Positions 53,488 through 63,784 are shown, counted from the stretch's first letter. The stretch is DNA of 64,000 bases from Oegoconia quadripuncta (GCA_949316235.1 OX438745.1:6949001-7013000), one strand, 5' to 3'. Translations and numbers: made by a program. Notes: generated from the sequence alone by a model not told the origin.

Positions 53488-53600
53488 GAGAGTGTGTAAG
53501 TGCGTGTGTGTGGTGTGTGTGTGTAGTGTGTGTGTGGGGTGTGTGTATGTAGTGTGTGTGTAGTGTGTGGGTGTGCGTGCGTGCGTGTGCATGAGATTTA
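53488..53600. repeat. GT-rich compound microsatellite
   Basis: Irregular (gt)n blocks separated by ag and gg (tagtgtgtgtgtggggtgtg tgtatgtag...). The HTHTHTH minus-strand frame across it is an artefact of the repeat. Confidence 0.95.
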
Positions 53601-53639
53601 GAGTAAGCGTGTGCGAGGGCGTAATGCGTAGGTGTGAAC

Positions 53640-53765
53640 ATCATCATCAACAGCCTTATAGGGCATAACCTTCTCTCGGGAGAGGCTACGGGCCATAATC
53701 CACCACGCGGGATTGGTGGTATTGTGTCAGATTGCCCAGAGTGCCCTCCGATACACGGAAACATT
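53640..53765 (+). repeat. dispersed repeat ('catcatcatcaacagcctta')
   Basis: catcatcatcaacagcctta, cataaccttctctcgggag, aggctacgggccataatcca and ccacgcggga resemble the classic lepidopteran 'catcatcatcagcc...ctcgg.agaggcttgggc..tagtccaccacgctgg' repeat. Related pieces are at 56735-56800 and 57729-57960. Confidence 0.55.
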
Positions 53766-54616
53766 CGTATTAAATCTCACGGACACATATGTGTATCTAA
53801 AAAACATATATCCATGGATCCACCTGTGGCTAGAAGAGAAGAGAAAGTATCCTGGAATCTAAATATGGAGTCAGACGGAATCATAGGGGACGGAGGGAGT
53901 TCGCCGGTCGAAGATGTCTTTGGAAATGTAACAAATCTTTACTCACTCTGTCGCTTAATATTATGCCGACATTACCTACCGTACTATAGAGATATGTAGT
54001 ACGTATGATGTACATTATGAATTGGCCTACGTGACTAATCGCTAAAACAATGTATTACGTAAATCCGATTGCCAAAATGCGCAGAATGAAAACAATACCC
54101 AATGTTAAAGTTCATCATCATTATACAGATACGGACGCTTCTATCCACCGATGTCGCATTTCAGCTATTTATAGCAGATTACAAGAAAAAAAATATTGCT
54201 TTTTAATTGAAATTTTATTGCTTCAAATGTGGTATGGTAGGTACTCAAAAAATATGTGCGTGTGGTGTGAGGGCCACTTTGTTAAATATCTTTGGAAACG
54301 AACTTAGGATTTAGTGAACATTCTAAAGAATGTGAAAGTTGTACAATATATCAAATTTTGTGAAAGGCAAATATAGCGAGTTATGGACTAAACAGTCTTT
54401 CAAAAGTTTCTCAAAAGAATTACAGTATTTAGGTCCTTATTAATAAAACTATCTCAAGATCGACATGAAAATAAGTTGATACTAAAACAAAATACTTGAG
54501 ATACAAAAATAGTATTGAAAGTGAGTCTCGACCTCAATTTTAAAGTTGCTTTTTATTAATACAGTCCTAAAATTTGCATAAGCAGCGGCAAGAAAATCAC
54601 AAGTCTTTGTTTTTAT

Positions 54617-54900
54617 TTTTGCACAACGGGTGAACGCTTGACCTCAGTCATACCTGATGTGAAGATAAGGTAGAAAACGGAAGCGCGCTTACCTAGAACC
54701 CACAACTTATCTTATCCCAAACAATCGGAACACAACAATTCTATTAACATATATAGCGGTAGAATTAGATAAGATGGTGATGACGGCTGACGAACTTTTT
54801 AAAAACCCTACCACTAACCAAACCGAATGGGTTCTAACCATGTACTCCGCTGGGAATCGAATCCGCGACCTGTGTTTTATAACTTAGGCAGTTATTGGTC
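54617..54900 (-). repeat. SINE-1, minus strand
   Basis: gcacaacgggtgaacgcttg acctcagtcat at the tail, the middle attagataagatggtgatg, the reversed B box tgggaatcgaatccgcgacc. It ends where the hairpin element at 54923 begins. Confidence 0.8.
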
Positions 54901-54922
54901 AGCGGATGTGGTTTTTGATGAC

Positions 54923-55070
54923 AATGGTGTCGATTCGGATGTACACCAACTAAACTAAAAAAAGTTTTAAAGTAGAACTGTCTCTTTCTCCCTGGAACAG
55001 TACGATGTGACGGCACCACTCCAAAACTGGTTTTAGTTTAGTTGGTGTACATCCGAATCGAGACCAATGT
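54923..55070. mobile_element. hairpin MITE, 39-base arms
   Basis: caatggtgtcgattcggatg tacaccaactaaactaaaa at the left pairs with the right arm 55032-55070 with two mismatches. The core (gttttaaagtagaactg ... actccaaaactgg) is itself an inverted repeat shared with two copies in an intron at 33690-33965. Confidence 0.85.
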
Positions 55071-55107
55071 TTTGTAAAAAATTTGTAGCATTTTTTTGTA
55101 CCGTCTG

Positions 55108-55240
55108 TCCGAGATAATGGCCAGTCCCCCAAATATGTTGGGGTTTCCGGGTCAGTACGCTTCCACCTTCGACCTCATCTTCACTTAACATCAGGTGTGA
55201 TTGAGGTGAAGTACCAACCCGTTGTGCATAAAAAAAATGG
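55108..55240 (+). repeat. SINE-1 3-prime half
   Basis: gataatggccagtcccccaa atatgttggggtttccgggt, cttccaccttcgacctcatc, aggtgtgattgaggtgaagt and gttgtgcataaaaaaa. The head is missing; the opposite-strand copy 54617-54900 lies beyond the hairpin element. Confidence 0.85.
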
Positions 55241-55742
55241 TTCGAAGACAGCCGGCACATTGACGGTGGTAAGAGACCTACGTATGACGTCATTATTAAA
55301 ATAATAATAATAACAAAATCGAACCTCCTACAATTTTGTAGCGGTACTTTTCGCCGAAAGATTCGGTTTATTATAATTTCGGTAAATTATTTGGGGTAAT
55401 TCGGACCTACACAATCACGGTTCCAATATATGGATCAGGACTAATAAATTAAGGATCGTATATATAAACATTACTGCCAGCCATGGTATAATGTAAGGAG
55501 ACGTTATCACTTAATATAACAAAATAGCTCATGACTTCTCTATGGTTTAATTTTTATTTTGAGTGTACGGGCGATAACCTTTATTTGTCTATGCTTTGGA
55601 AACTTCTAGAGGCGACTCGATTTTAAATTATAGCGCGAAAATGCAAACTGTCACTTTTTAAGTCATTTAGAAATGACTTAAAAATATTGGGGGTTTAAAT
55701 GTGCATTTGTGAAAAATGACTTGTGTTATGTATTTGAGGACA

Positions 55743-55743
<1 letters not shown>

Positions 55744-55776
<33 letters not shown>

Positions 55777-55822
55777 GCGCGTGCGTGCGTGTGTGCGTCT
55801 GTGTGCGTGTGTGTGTTGGTTC
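55744..55822. repeat. (GT)n/(GC) microsatellite
   Basis: gtgtgtgtgtgt runs with interspersed gcgtgcgcgtgc blocks. The CVCVCVC frame over it is an artefact. Confidence 0.95.
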
Positions 55823-55824
55823 GG

Positions 55825-56345
55825 GAAATCCCTTACCATCGCTTACAAGGCATCGCTGTCACACTGAAGGTGCTTTATTGGTTCCCTTTCTTTGTTGCAT
55901 GTACTGCATGTTGAATTTTTAGCTAGGCCCATTTTAGATGAGAGGTCCCTCGTTCCTTAGTGTCCAGTAAGCGCACCAATTATGAAACGGGTTTGCTCTC
56001 TGTTTAACCTGCAGATTTTTTTGGTTAGACCTGCAACGTTATCGCCAATAAACATTTTCGAATGTGAAAAGCATTCGAGTTTGCTCCACTCCTTAGCGTG
56101 TTGCTCTCTAACATGAGCATTCAAAACCATGTGAATGGTGCTCATAGAGAGTCCTACAAATGGCTCCGGTCCAATCAAAGTTTAGACATAGACGCGATGC
56201 CAAAAAGGGTATCCATCCCAGCATGTGCTGCATTTTATTTTTATGCGTTTAGTTATTTTGTTCGTAGCTCTGCTGCCGCACTTGCATCCGTTAGTTTATT
56301 TCGTAGAAACTCGATATCATTATCGTTATACTTAACCACATAGTG
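55825..56345 (-). pseudogene. LINE RNase H and C-terminal fragment (R1/I group)
   Basis: Minus strand, N to C: NDIEFLRNKLTDASAAAELR (about 56270-56330), GPEPFVGLSMSTIHMVL (56125-56175), HAKEWSKLECFSHSKMFI, KKICRLNREQTRFIIGALTG H, and then, after a deletion, MGLAKNSTCSTCNKEREPIK HLQCD (55845-55930). The sequence from the end of RNase H (G.EP..G.S...) through W....HSK.F and RL.R.Q.R...G.LTGH to the CCHC zinc finger is the C-terminal order of R1/I-group LINE ORF2. Stops and a gap of about 20 residues after LTGH make it inert. Confidence 0.8.
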
Positions 56346-56734
56346 ATTATAGTAATTTATTGCATACAATAAAACTTATTAATTTAAGTGCCTCTGTGAT
56401 GGGTTATGATTTTTATAGCTACGATGACCCCCTCGGTATCGCGACATCGTGTACTGTATGATTCTAACATGCTTAAAATTGATTATTACGCATTGATAAA
56501 GATTGTTAACATGTTAATAAAGTAAATAATCGAGTAAAATTAATGTTCAGTGCATTTAAATTACAAAAAAATATTTTTTAGGATTTTCATGAAGCATTTT
56601 ATTTTAGAACGAACGGAATGGTAAACAAGTACCTTACTTAGAACTCACCTATATTGTGTGAAATTTAATTAGATCACACCTCTGCACCTGTTGGTAAGAC
56701 GTTAAAACTTTACGTCCTCGATGTTGTGGCAAAG

Positions 56735-56805
56735 CATACTAAGAGAGAGTATGGGCCATAATCAACCAACAACCCGCTCTGGCAGTACTTTTGGCCTCAT
56801 TCTAG
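56735..56805 (+). repeat. dispersed repeat fragment ('gggccataatc')
   Basis: agcatactaagagagagtat gggccataatcaaccaacaa cccgctctggcag is a diverged match to 53680-53712 and 57785-57815. Confidence 0.4.
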
Positions 56806-56931
56806 TGCTCAAGAATTTGATGTTTTTGCCATCGACTTGCTAAGAAGAACCACGCTGTGTAATTTAGTCATTTACAAGTCTAGTGGCCACCGACAGTCAA
56901 TGCGAGTACTATTATGGTATTCTGTGTGCGA

Positions 56932-57107
56932 AGTGTAAGTTTTGTCTCGTTTTTAACTTTACTATCGCGTTCGCGTTTACGAAAAAAGTCCCTATGAAAA
57001 AAATCGTTTTGCAAACTATCCGCTAGAGGCGCTGCACATTTCTCTATACAAATCTTCACGTAAACGTGAACGCGGTAGTAAAGTTAAGTCGAAACAAAAC
57101 TTACACT
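56932..57107. mobile_element. hairpin MITE, about 49-base arms
   Basis: agtgtaagttttgtctcgtt ... actatcgcgttcgcgtttacg (56932-56981) pairs with cgtaaacgtgaacgcggtag ... gaaacaaaacttacact (57059-57107) with a few mismatches. The loop is about 78 bases. No frame. Confidence 0.85.
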
Positions 57108-57109
57108 CC

Positions 57110-57310
57110 GCCCTTTGTACTATAGATCTAGTCACGGTCAAGTCACTCTTCAGTAAAGTAGCAGAATGTTCCGAAAGATTTTTGCGGCGTCTTGTGGGAA
57201 CCCAAATGCTTCGTTACGCACTTTAATTTACACTTCCTTTCACTTGTACAACATCACAGAATTTTGCCGTACAATATTCTGCCGATTTTAAGCTTCAAAT
57301 TTCAAATTTT
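57110..57310 (-). repeat. R350 retro-repeat, inverted copy
   Basis: Reverse complement of the 1299-1672 and 4139-4535 family: ggtcaagtcactcttcagta, gtagcagaatgttccgaaag, tcttgtgggaacccaaatgc, cacttcctttcacttgtaca and acaatattctgccgatttta agcttcaaat. The A-tail end is lost. Confidence 0.75.
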
Positions 57311-57311
57311 A

Positions 57312-57345
57312 TTCACGTAGACGGAGTCGCGGACGGTAAGCTAAG
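57312..57345 (+). repeat. Helitron-like 3-prime end fragment
   Basis: cacgtagacggagtcgcgga cggtaagctaa resembles the end of 47627-47805 (ccgcggacggaaagctag). Confidence 0.5.
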
Positions 57346-57728
57346 GCATAATAATTTTAACAAACAATATTCGCAATGATCTTGAAACTGAGTGGATTGT
57401 GGAGAATCCTGCAGTCAATAGGCGTTTATAAATAATGAATTATCCCTCGCTAATCGGCACGAAACCGAAGTTAAGGCCAAGTTTTTTGTTATGTACATGT
57501 GTAGATGTATCTACGACTGACCATCCTGATCCAGGTGGTTTTAAAAGTTAATAAGCAATTCATCTGAATCCATTTCCTGATTTTCCAGCCGTTTGCTCTA
57601 ATTTCAGAAATAATCACGAAATTTAAGTGAATCCCACACAATTAATTTAATTATTGTTGTTATATTGCCACACACAAAAAATGTAGATCTATAATGTTAC
57701 ATAATATATTATTTCCTTGTAACTGGTT

Positions 57729-57985
57729 CATCATCATCAGTCCGTAAACATCCCACTGCGGGGATATATACCTTCCCTCATATTGAGGGAGTATGGGGCC
57801 ATAGTCCCCGCCAGACAGACTTTATATGTCTTAGAATTTTTATTTCTCAGGCATGCAGGTTCCCTCACGATTTTTCCTTCACCGTTCAAGAGCAGTCGGA
57901 TAAATGCACATAAGTAATTAAATTAAATTTAGAAACTCATTGGTACATGGCCTGCCTGGGGATCGAACTGTGAGAGGTGAGATTA
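57729..57985 (+). repeat. dispersed repeat ('catcatcatcagtccgtaaa')
   Basis: catcatcatcagtccgtaaa catcccactgcggggat, accttccctcatattgaggg, agtatggggccatagtcccc and ggcatgcaggttccctcacg atttttccttcaccgttcaa, then a gggatcgaactg segment. It is the known lepidopteran 'catcatcatcagcc ... tttccttcaccg' family; orientation given as read. Confidence 0.6.
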
Positions 57986-57986
57986 A

Positions 57987-58228
57987 TTTTTTTTTATGCA
58001 CAACGTTTTCGTACTTGACCTGAATCACACTTGACGTTAAGTGAAGATGAAGTCGAAGGTGGAACCCGGAAACCCCAACACATTTGGGGGACTGGCTATC
58101 TTATTTCTGACAACCGGAACACAACAATGCTATTAAAATTGCTGCTGCAATTTAGATAAGATGGTGGTAGCTAGCCAGGCGGACATTTAAAATGGCCTTC
58201 TACCAACCAAACCGAGTACTTTGTAAAA
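57987..58228 (-). repeat. SINE-1, minus strand
   Basis: tttttttatgcacaacg tail, ctgaatcacacttgacgtta agtgaagatg, cacatttgggggactggcta, gatggtggtagctagccagg cgg, aaaccgagtacttt. The head with the B box is missing. It is inserted at the end of the preceding repeat. Confidence 0.85.
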
Positions 58229-58229
58229 T

Positions 58230-58895
58230 TGTAGGTATATGTTAAGATTTCAAAAAAACTTACGCCAATTTACATACAAAACCTAGTTAAACGAGCCTCC
58301 ATAATAATGTAGAGCAACATTATAACGTTTTTTTAACATATACGTACTGTTGTGAGATTTCTTAAAATAAATAATTAAATAACGAGTTCTCCTTAAGTGG
58401 AAGTAGCAATTAAACAGAAATCAGGTAACACGATATGTCAGTCAAAGAAAAACATTTTAACAAGCGGTTTTGCTTGCCAATTAAGCGCATTTAGCAGGTA
58501 ATTACTTACTGCATTTTTACGACATACACAATGTTGTATCTTATATTGTTCATAGTGTTTTTTTTTTCTCAGCAAAACAACAATCTCTCTACCTCAGAGT
58601 CGTTATTTAAATAAACAAATCCAAAAAAAAATTTCCCTCATAGTTGTAAAAAGCGAGGTAAACATAAATAATTGGACGGTCATATCATAACACTTAAAAA
58701 TTTTTGCATTCTATCGGTAATACGTAAGTTACCATTTAGTTCGCTTAATCACCTAAATTAATCGCACAACAAAATCACACATAAGCGTGTTAAAATTAAA
58801 TTATGGTAACTCGATATGTCTATTCATTAGACGTTTATCCCCTTATCCTTACTTCTACCAAATTAGCGAGTGAGCAAGCAAACTAAGCGGCAAAT
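58230..58895. other. no gene recognised
   Basis: AT-rich, with several homopolymer runs (58558-58568, 58623-58632). No frame or repeat partner noticed. Confidence 0.4.
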
Positions 58896-58897
58896 TA

Positions 58898-59028
58898 CAA
58901 TACAATACAATGCAAATACACTTTATTGCGCAACAGAAAAGAATATACAGTTTCAGAAAAGTGGTAAGAATAGAATGTACAATTTGGCGACCTTATCACT
59001 AAAAGCGATCTCTTCCAGGCAACCTTTT
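58898..59028 (-). repeat. LINE 3-prime tail, minus strand
   Basis: On the minus strand: ggttgcctggaagagatcgc ttttagtgataaggtcgcca ... gcgcaataaagtgtatttgc followed by a (attgt)n tail. The same 3-prime UTR in plus orientation is at 62095-62245. The ggaagagatc..tta..gataaggtcgcc segment forms a small hairpin and is characteristic of a widespread lepidopteran LINE tail. Confidence 0.7.
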
Positions 59029-59032
59029 TTTT

Positions 59033-59165
59033 TATGTTTGACTGGATTCGCGTTTGACCACTTGACCACAATCTCACCTGATGGAAAGTGACGATGTGGT
59101 CGGAGATGAAGCACGCGATGTCAGTAAATGCCTATTCACTCTGCTCTTGAAGAACCTTTGGGTAT
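59033..59165 (+). repeat. dispersed repeat, 'gactggattcgcg' family, best copy
   Basis: gactggattcgcgtttgacc, caatctcacctgatggaaag tgacgatgtggtcggagatg aagcacgcgatgtcag and ctattcactctgctcttgaa g, directly following the LINE tail. Confidence 0.65.
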
Positions 59166-59464
59166 AAGGATAGTTGAAAGACATTTGAAATAGGTAGGTT
59201 GTGCGGTATTAAATAGGGATGCCGATACAAACTACGTGAATAAATTTCATATATTTACATACACATACATATCAATTAATAGACAAATATACTTACTTAA
59301 ACATAACATCTATAAAATAGCAACAAAATACAAACGCAAATATACAGGTGTACTAAATAAATATTTATTGATATATAAAATAATAATAATAGGCGACAAC
59401 AGGATTGTGCTAAGGTATAGAGAGAAGATTTTAGTATTTTAGTACGCACACGTACTGTACTAGG

Positions 59465-59600
59465 AGCATGACAAGCGCGATAAACGTTTATGTCGCGCGA
59501 AATAATATTTGTCCTGCTCATTCGTTTGTACGAAATATACAACTATGCCGCCCTCAAGTCGCGTCGCGCGCGACAAATGCTGTCATGCTACGCAGGCTGG
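59465..59600 (+). repeat. dispersed repeat shared with 14818-14950
   Basis: catgacaagcgcgataaacg tttatgtcgcgcgaaataat, tgctcattcg, gtacgaaatatacaactatg. The right portion (gtcgcgtcgcgcgcgacaaa tgctgtca) is palindromic and gives tgacag/ctgtca-like ends; possibly a small DNA element. Confidence 0.6.
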
Positions 59601-59604
59601 TATT

Positions 59605-60425
59605 GCTTATTAATTACTTACTCGTATTATATAGTTTTAGGAATACTTCTAAATAACATAACGCTGAAATAATAAGCCTTCCAAGCGAATTCCGCGCTAG
59701 CCCTTGAAGCAGCAGGTGCGAGCAACAAACGCTTTTAACACGTGTATTATGGGGGTAGTGTGTCCAAATATTGGTCTTATCACACTAAGGTATCGTCCCA
59801 GGGATCATGATACCAGTATAGCACCGTCAGAGTATTTTCCATCATTTTGACACTCCACTCGCCATATACTCGCTCCGCTCGCTCCAAACTTCTAGCGAAA
59901 TAAGCCAACAGAGACAAGAGCGCGACACGCCAAAGAGCGAACACTTGCCTATCAATTTGAACAAATAAAAGTACGTGTACTGACAACATAAATATAAATA
60001 GGTACTATAATATGTGATTACTATGTAAGCAAATGGATATTAACGAAACCCTGCAAATCCTGGAAGAAATTTAAACGACTTGGAATATAATTTGTCACCG
60101 CTTATAGGTATAAAAAAATAAAAATCATCGGGTGGTTAGATCTAAGTCGCAAGCTAACAAAAAATAAAATATAATCCTTCTTTGCTATCTAGGTCTAAGT
60201 CACTTCATAGTCTAAAGCAAATTTCATCACAAATATCTAGAAATGTATGTTACATTTTATTGTTGTTTTTATGTTAAACGCATCATAGGATATTCAACTT
60301 GTATTGAGTGTACTTTCCATAACCCTCATTAATGTAATGTGTGTGATATAATACATAATTAGTATTTCAAATAGATGATCGCAGAGATCACATTTATCTT
60401 TTGTACCTGTGAATTTAGTTAGTGA
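59605..60425. other. no gene recognised
   Basis: Anonymous DNA; a 69-codon minus frame (59780-59989) shows no motif. It includes a slightly GC-rich stretch at 59670-59740. Confidence 0.4.
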
Positions 60426-60427
60426 AT

Positions 60428-60742
60428 TTTTTTATGGACAATGTGTTAGCACTTGACCTCAATCACATCGGATGTCAAGTGAAGATCAGGTCGACGGTAG
60501 AAGTGTACTGACCCGAAACCCCATCTTATTTGGGAGACTGGCTATCTTATCTCTGACAACCGGAACACAACAATGCTATTAACCATTGCTGTTTGACGGC
60601 AGAATTAGATAAGATGGCGATAACTAGCCCTGCGGATAATTAAAATGCCCTACAACCAACCAAACCGAGTACTAAAGGAGTATCTTGCTGGGCATCGCAC
60701 CTGCGACCTCCGATTCATGAGCCTTATGTTGTTTATTGGGCC
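60428..60742 (-). repeat. SINE-1, minus strand, near full length
   Basis: ttttttatggacaatgtgtt agcacttgacctcaatcaca tail, gggagactggctatcttatc tctgacaaccggaacacaac, gataagatggcgataactag, and a head with a mutated B box (ctgggcatcgcacctgcgac) through tattgggccacgcagccacgg. Confidence 0.85.
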
Positions 60743-60759
60743 ACGCAGCCACGGTTTAT

Positions 60760-61815
60760 ACTTCTTCGATCTTGTGTGTAACCCAAACTAACTTAACAAG
60801 TATAATATACCATAAAAAGCTCCTAATTTGTGAAACATAACTAAACGAAATACCTTTAATATCTGCAATATCGGCTTAATAAAGATCCGGTTGTACAGAA
60901 ACACCGCAAAATGAAAACATAAATTAAAACCCAACGGTGGCTCAGGTTTCGTTTACAAATTGTATCCGAACCAACTTTATAGGTCATAAAAATAATGTGA
61001 GATAAACGAGTGAATATATAATTAAACATTAATGGATTTAAACTATTAACGGCTACCGGAAAGCCGAATAAAGACATAAAAATAAATATATATGTAGATT
61101 CGGTTGATAAAGGTTTATTTGGAATAAAGCGGCGCGACACTTTGGTGGTGCCGACTTAAGATGAAGCTTTAACGTCAATTTATAAACAAATATTTCTACC
61201 CATATTTCATACCATACCCAAACTATGTCACGATATAGAAACATTTTCTTTGCTATGAATTTTTCCAATATATCCGTAATCTAAACAGAAAAGCATTCTG
61301 CAGAGCTAGTTTGAATTCTCCTGGAAATGGAGTAATTTTGAATTTGGAGTCTTTAAAACTCCAGGAAATTAAAATGAAACTCCATTACGTATCGTATTAT
61401 TTAGAACTATGTCTGTCTGTGACCATCTGTGACTGTGACAATCTTTAAAGAATAAAGGTTAGCATGGTTGTATGCGAAAACGACTCATATTTATATAGTG
61501 AGGACGCCACAGGTTAAAACAGTAAATGCGGTATAAAAGGGTATCTTTGCAAAATCAAAATTCCTCTTCTTAACAAATGTTTTGTTTGTGTTTACCCGTT
61601 TAATAAACCGTTCTCAAGATTGAGATGACCTTAAGTTGACGCCCTTAGTTACGACCGAGTATAATTTTGAAGCCCGAGCCGATAAACTGATTTCTACAGT
61701 AATGCACTATTACCGAATAATTATCAAGTATAATTTGACCTGGGACCTAAAATACCTTATTTATAAGGATAAATTAAAGGTAATTGATATCAGATCATCT
61801 AACGCTATTATTATT
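60760..61815. other. no gene recognised
   Basis: AT-rich. Frames of up to 94 codons occur on the minus strand (60856-61268) with no family resemblance. A short local inverted repeat is at 61325-61385 (tggagtaattttgaatttggag against ctccattacg). Confidence 0.4.
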
Positions 61816-61816
61816 T

Positions 61817-61850
61817 ATACTTACGTATAATATATATTATACGTAAGTAT
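61817..61850. repeat. perfect 34-bp palindrome
   Basis: atacttacgtataatat is followed at once by its exact reverse complement atattatacgtaagtat; no spacer. Symmetry stops at both next bases. Confidence 0.95.
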
Positions 61851-62094
61851 TTATTAATATGTATTTTAGTATATAGGCTTTTATATTATGTATTTATTGC
61901 GTGTAATATCTATATATTTTTTGGTCTTATAAAATAGTCCTATAATCAACCCATTATTGCTATAAATTTTAATGTTTTGTCTTTTGTCAATTGTATTCCT
62001 ATAATAGTAATCATATAATAGTTAATGTATTGTTCTATATTTTAAGTATCGATCTTTGTCTGCAATAAAAAACTTTAAATTCGTTTTCCCTTCC

Positions 62095-62245
62095 GAGGGT
62101 TTGCTGGAAGAAATCTCTTACAGAGATAAGGTCGCCTTTTGTGTATTGTAATTTCTGTCCTATGTTTGTTCAATGTATGTTTGTATACTTATTTATTTAT
62201 TTATTTACTTATATATGCAATAAAGTGAGATAAGTCCACCTTTGT
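62095..62245 (+). repeat. LINE 3-prime tail, plus strand
   Basis: ggtttgctggaagaaatctc ttacagagataaggtcgcct ttt, gtattgtaatttctgtccta tgttt, tatatgcaataaagtgagat. Same tail as 58898-59028 in the opposite direction. No ORF2 part is attached, consistent with a strongly 5-prime-truncated insertion. Confidence 0.65.
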
Positions 62246-62305
62246 ACGTGACCTATTGTTTGTACTCTGTTATTGTAATATTTTGGTGCAATAAAACTAT
62301 ATATA

Positions 62306-62345
62306 ATAAAACTATACCTAAAACATTATTTAGGTATAGTTTTAT
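62306..62345. repeat. 17-bp inverted repeat with 6-base loop
   Basis: ataaaactatacctaaa (62306-62322) and tttaggtatagttttat (62329-62345) are exact reverse complements. A partial direct copy of the left arm lies just before (aataaaactatatataataa). Confidence 0.9.
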
Positions 62346-62454
62346 GAATTAGTATATGGTATAGTAAGACTTAACAGAAAAAAAAATATTAGATAATTTG
62401 ATGATGTAATGAATGAGAAATTAATGAATAATTGAGATTAATGTAAACACAATA

Positions 62455-62545
62455 TCCTTGTAATTGCATGAATAAATTGAAATTGAATTGAAATTGAAAT
62501 AAAGAATATATTATTAAAGTGTTAAAATAAATAAATAAAATAAAA
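62455..62545 (+). repeat. retroelement tail, (aaattg)n
   Basis: ttgtaattgcatgaataaat tgaaattgaattgaaattga aat has the AATAAA signal followed by a short tandem tail, as in insect LINE ends; the body is unidentified. Confidence 0.4.
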
Positions 62546-63032
62546 ATATCAATTAGATAAATTAGATAAATTACTGAAATCCTTATATTTCAAAGAGCTA
62601 CAAATGAGGATTTGAAACTTGTCAATTACCACTTTTTAGTTCAAAAACGAACACTCCCTTAAATCTTCTCGAAAGATAAAGCTTTTTGAGAATACATCTC
62701 AGTTAATTGGTATAACGAGGCGGTACATTTACTAGGAAACATTAATATTTGGGTGGGCAACCGGCCACAGCGGGCACCTCGCGTGCATAGCGGGAATGCG
62801 TTCATATATTGATAAATTCATCCATTCGTCTTAATGTAAGGTATAGGCTCAGAGATGCTACTAATAGCAGACCATTTCCATTTAAAGTTCTAACGATGGG
62901 TACAAATTTTTATATAGTAATTACATCGATAAACTTTTGAGATGTCTTCATTAGACAACTGAATTTGATTTAATTAATATCTTGAAGATTGCATGCATTG
63001 AAATGCTGATATGTTTGTAATATTGACAATGT

Positions 63033-63360
63033 ACTGCCTCCTTGGCTCAATGTAAACAACATTGGGTTTACGATTCAGAGGTCGCGGGTTCGATCCCCAG
63101 CGGGGTACATGTTCAAATACTAGGTTTGGTTGGTGGTAGGGCATTTTAAATGTCCACCTGGCTAGCTACCACCATCTAAATCTGCCGCCAAGCAGCAATG
63201 TTAATAGCATTGTTGTGTTCCGGTTGTCAGAGATAAGATAGCCAGTCCCCCAATTGTGTTGGGGTTTCCGGGTCAGTACCGTTCCACCTTCGACCTCATC
63301 TTCACTTAAAATCAGGTGTAATTGAGGTCAAGTACCAACCCGTTGTGCATGAAAAAAAAT
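63033..63360 (+). repeat. SINE-1, near full-length copy
   Basis: ctgcctccttggctcaatgt aaacaacattgggtttacga head, B box ggttcgatcccc, body tgtccacctggctagctacc and end gtgcatgaaaaaaaa. An 11-base deletion (cttatct) is seen in the accaccatctaaatc segment relative to the other copies. Confidence 0.9.
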
Positions 63361-63658
63361 GTATCGATCAAATTAATTTAACATAAACATAAAAACTAAT
63401 TACATATTTACCATAATTTTAGACTTTATAGAATTAGACGAATTATAAGTCTTCTAAACTACATGAGTAGATGTATGATGTAAGTACATGAGAAATGATT
63501 ATTCCGTATCTACAATCAGTAGAATTTTCCCAAATTTCTAAATTTAATCTCAATCAATTTATTATGTACGAAGCATATGGCTAATGATATTTTACAGCAT
63601 TCTACTACAAATATGTAATACAACTGGTAAAGTAGATAATCGCATTTATTTCCGTTTA

Positions 63659-63784
63659 TTGCCCGTGGTCCGATCGCCGGTTCTACTGGTCGATCCATGG
63701 GCAATTGTTTTTGCCTGTGGTTCTATCAATCGGACCACGGGCAAATCAAATTGCCCATAGTCCTATCGATAGTACTAAGGGCAA
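63659..63784. repeat. three consecutive TTGCCC...GGGCAA palindromes
   Basis: Unit 1 (63659-63704) starts ttgcccgtggtccgatcg and ends cgatccatgggcaa; unit 2 (63711-63744) starts ttgcctgtggttctatc and ends atcggaccacgggcaa; unit 3 (63751-63784) starts ttgcccatagtcctatcg and ends cgatagtactaagggcaa. Each is an imperfect inverted repeat of 34-46 bases separated by six-base AT spacers. The start of unit 1 and the end of unit 2 are also exact 16-base reverse complements. Confidence 0.85.

Noticed and set aside
53453..53764. 103-codon minus-strand frame rich in His-Thr
   Set aside because: Translation of the GT-rich microsatellite and the adjacent dispersed repeat.
55716..55922. 68-codon plus-strand frame with CVCVCV
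   Set aside because: Translation of the GT/GC microsatellite; the frame also covers a minus-strand LINE relic.
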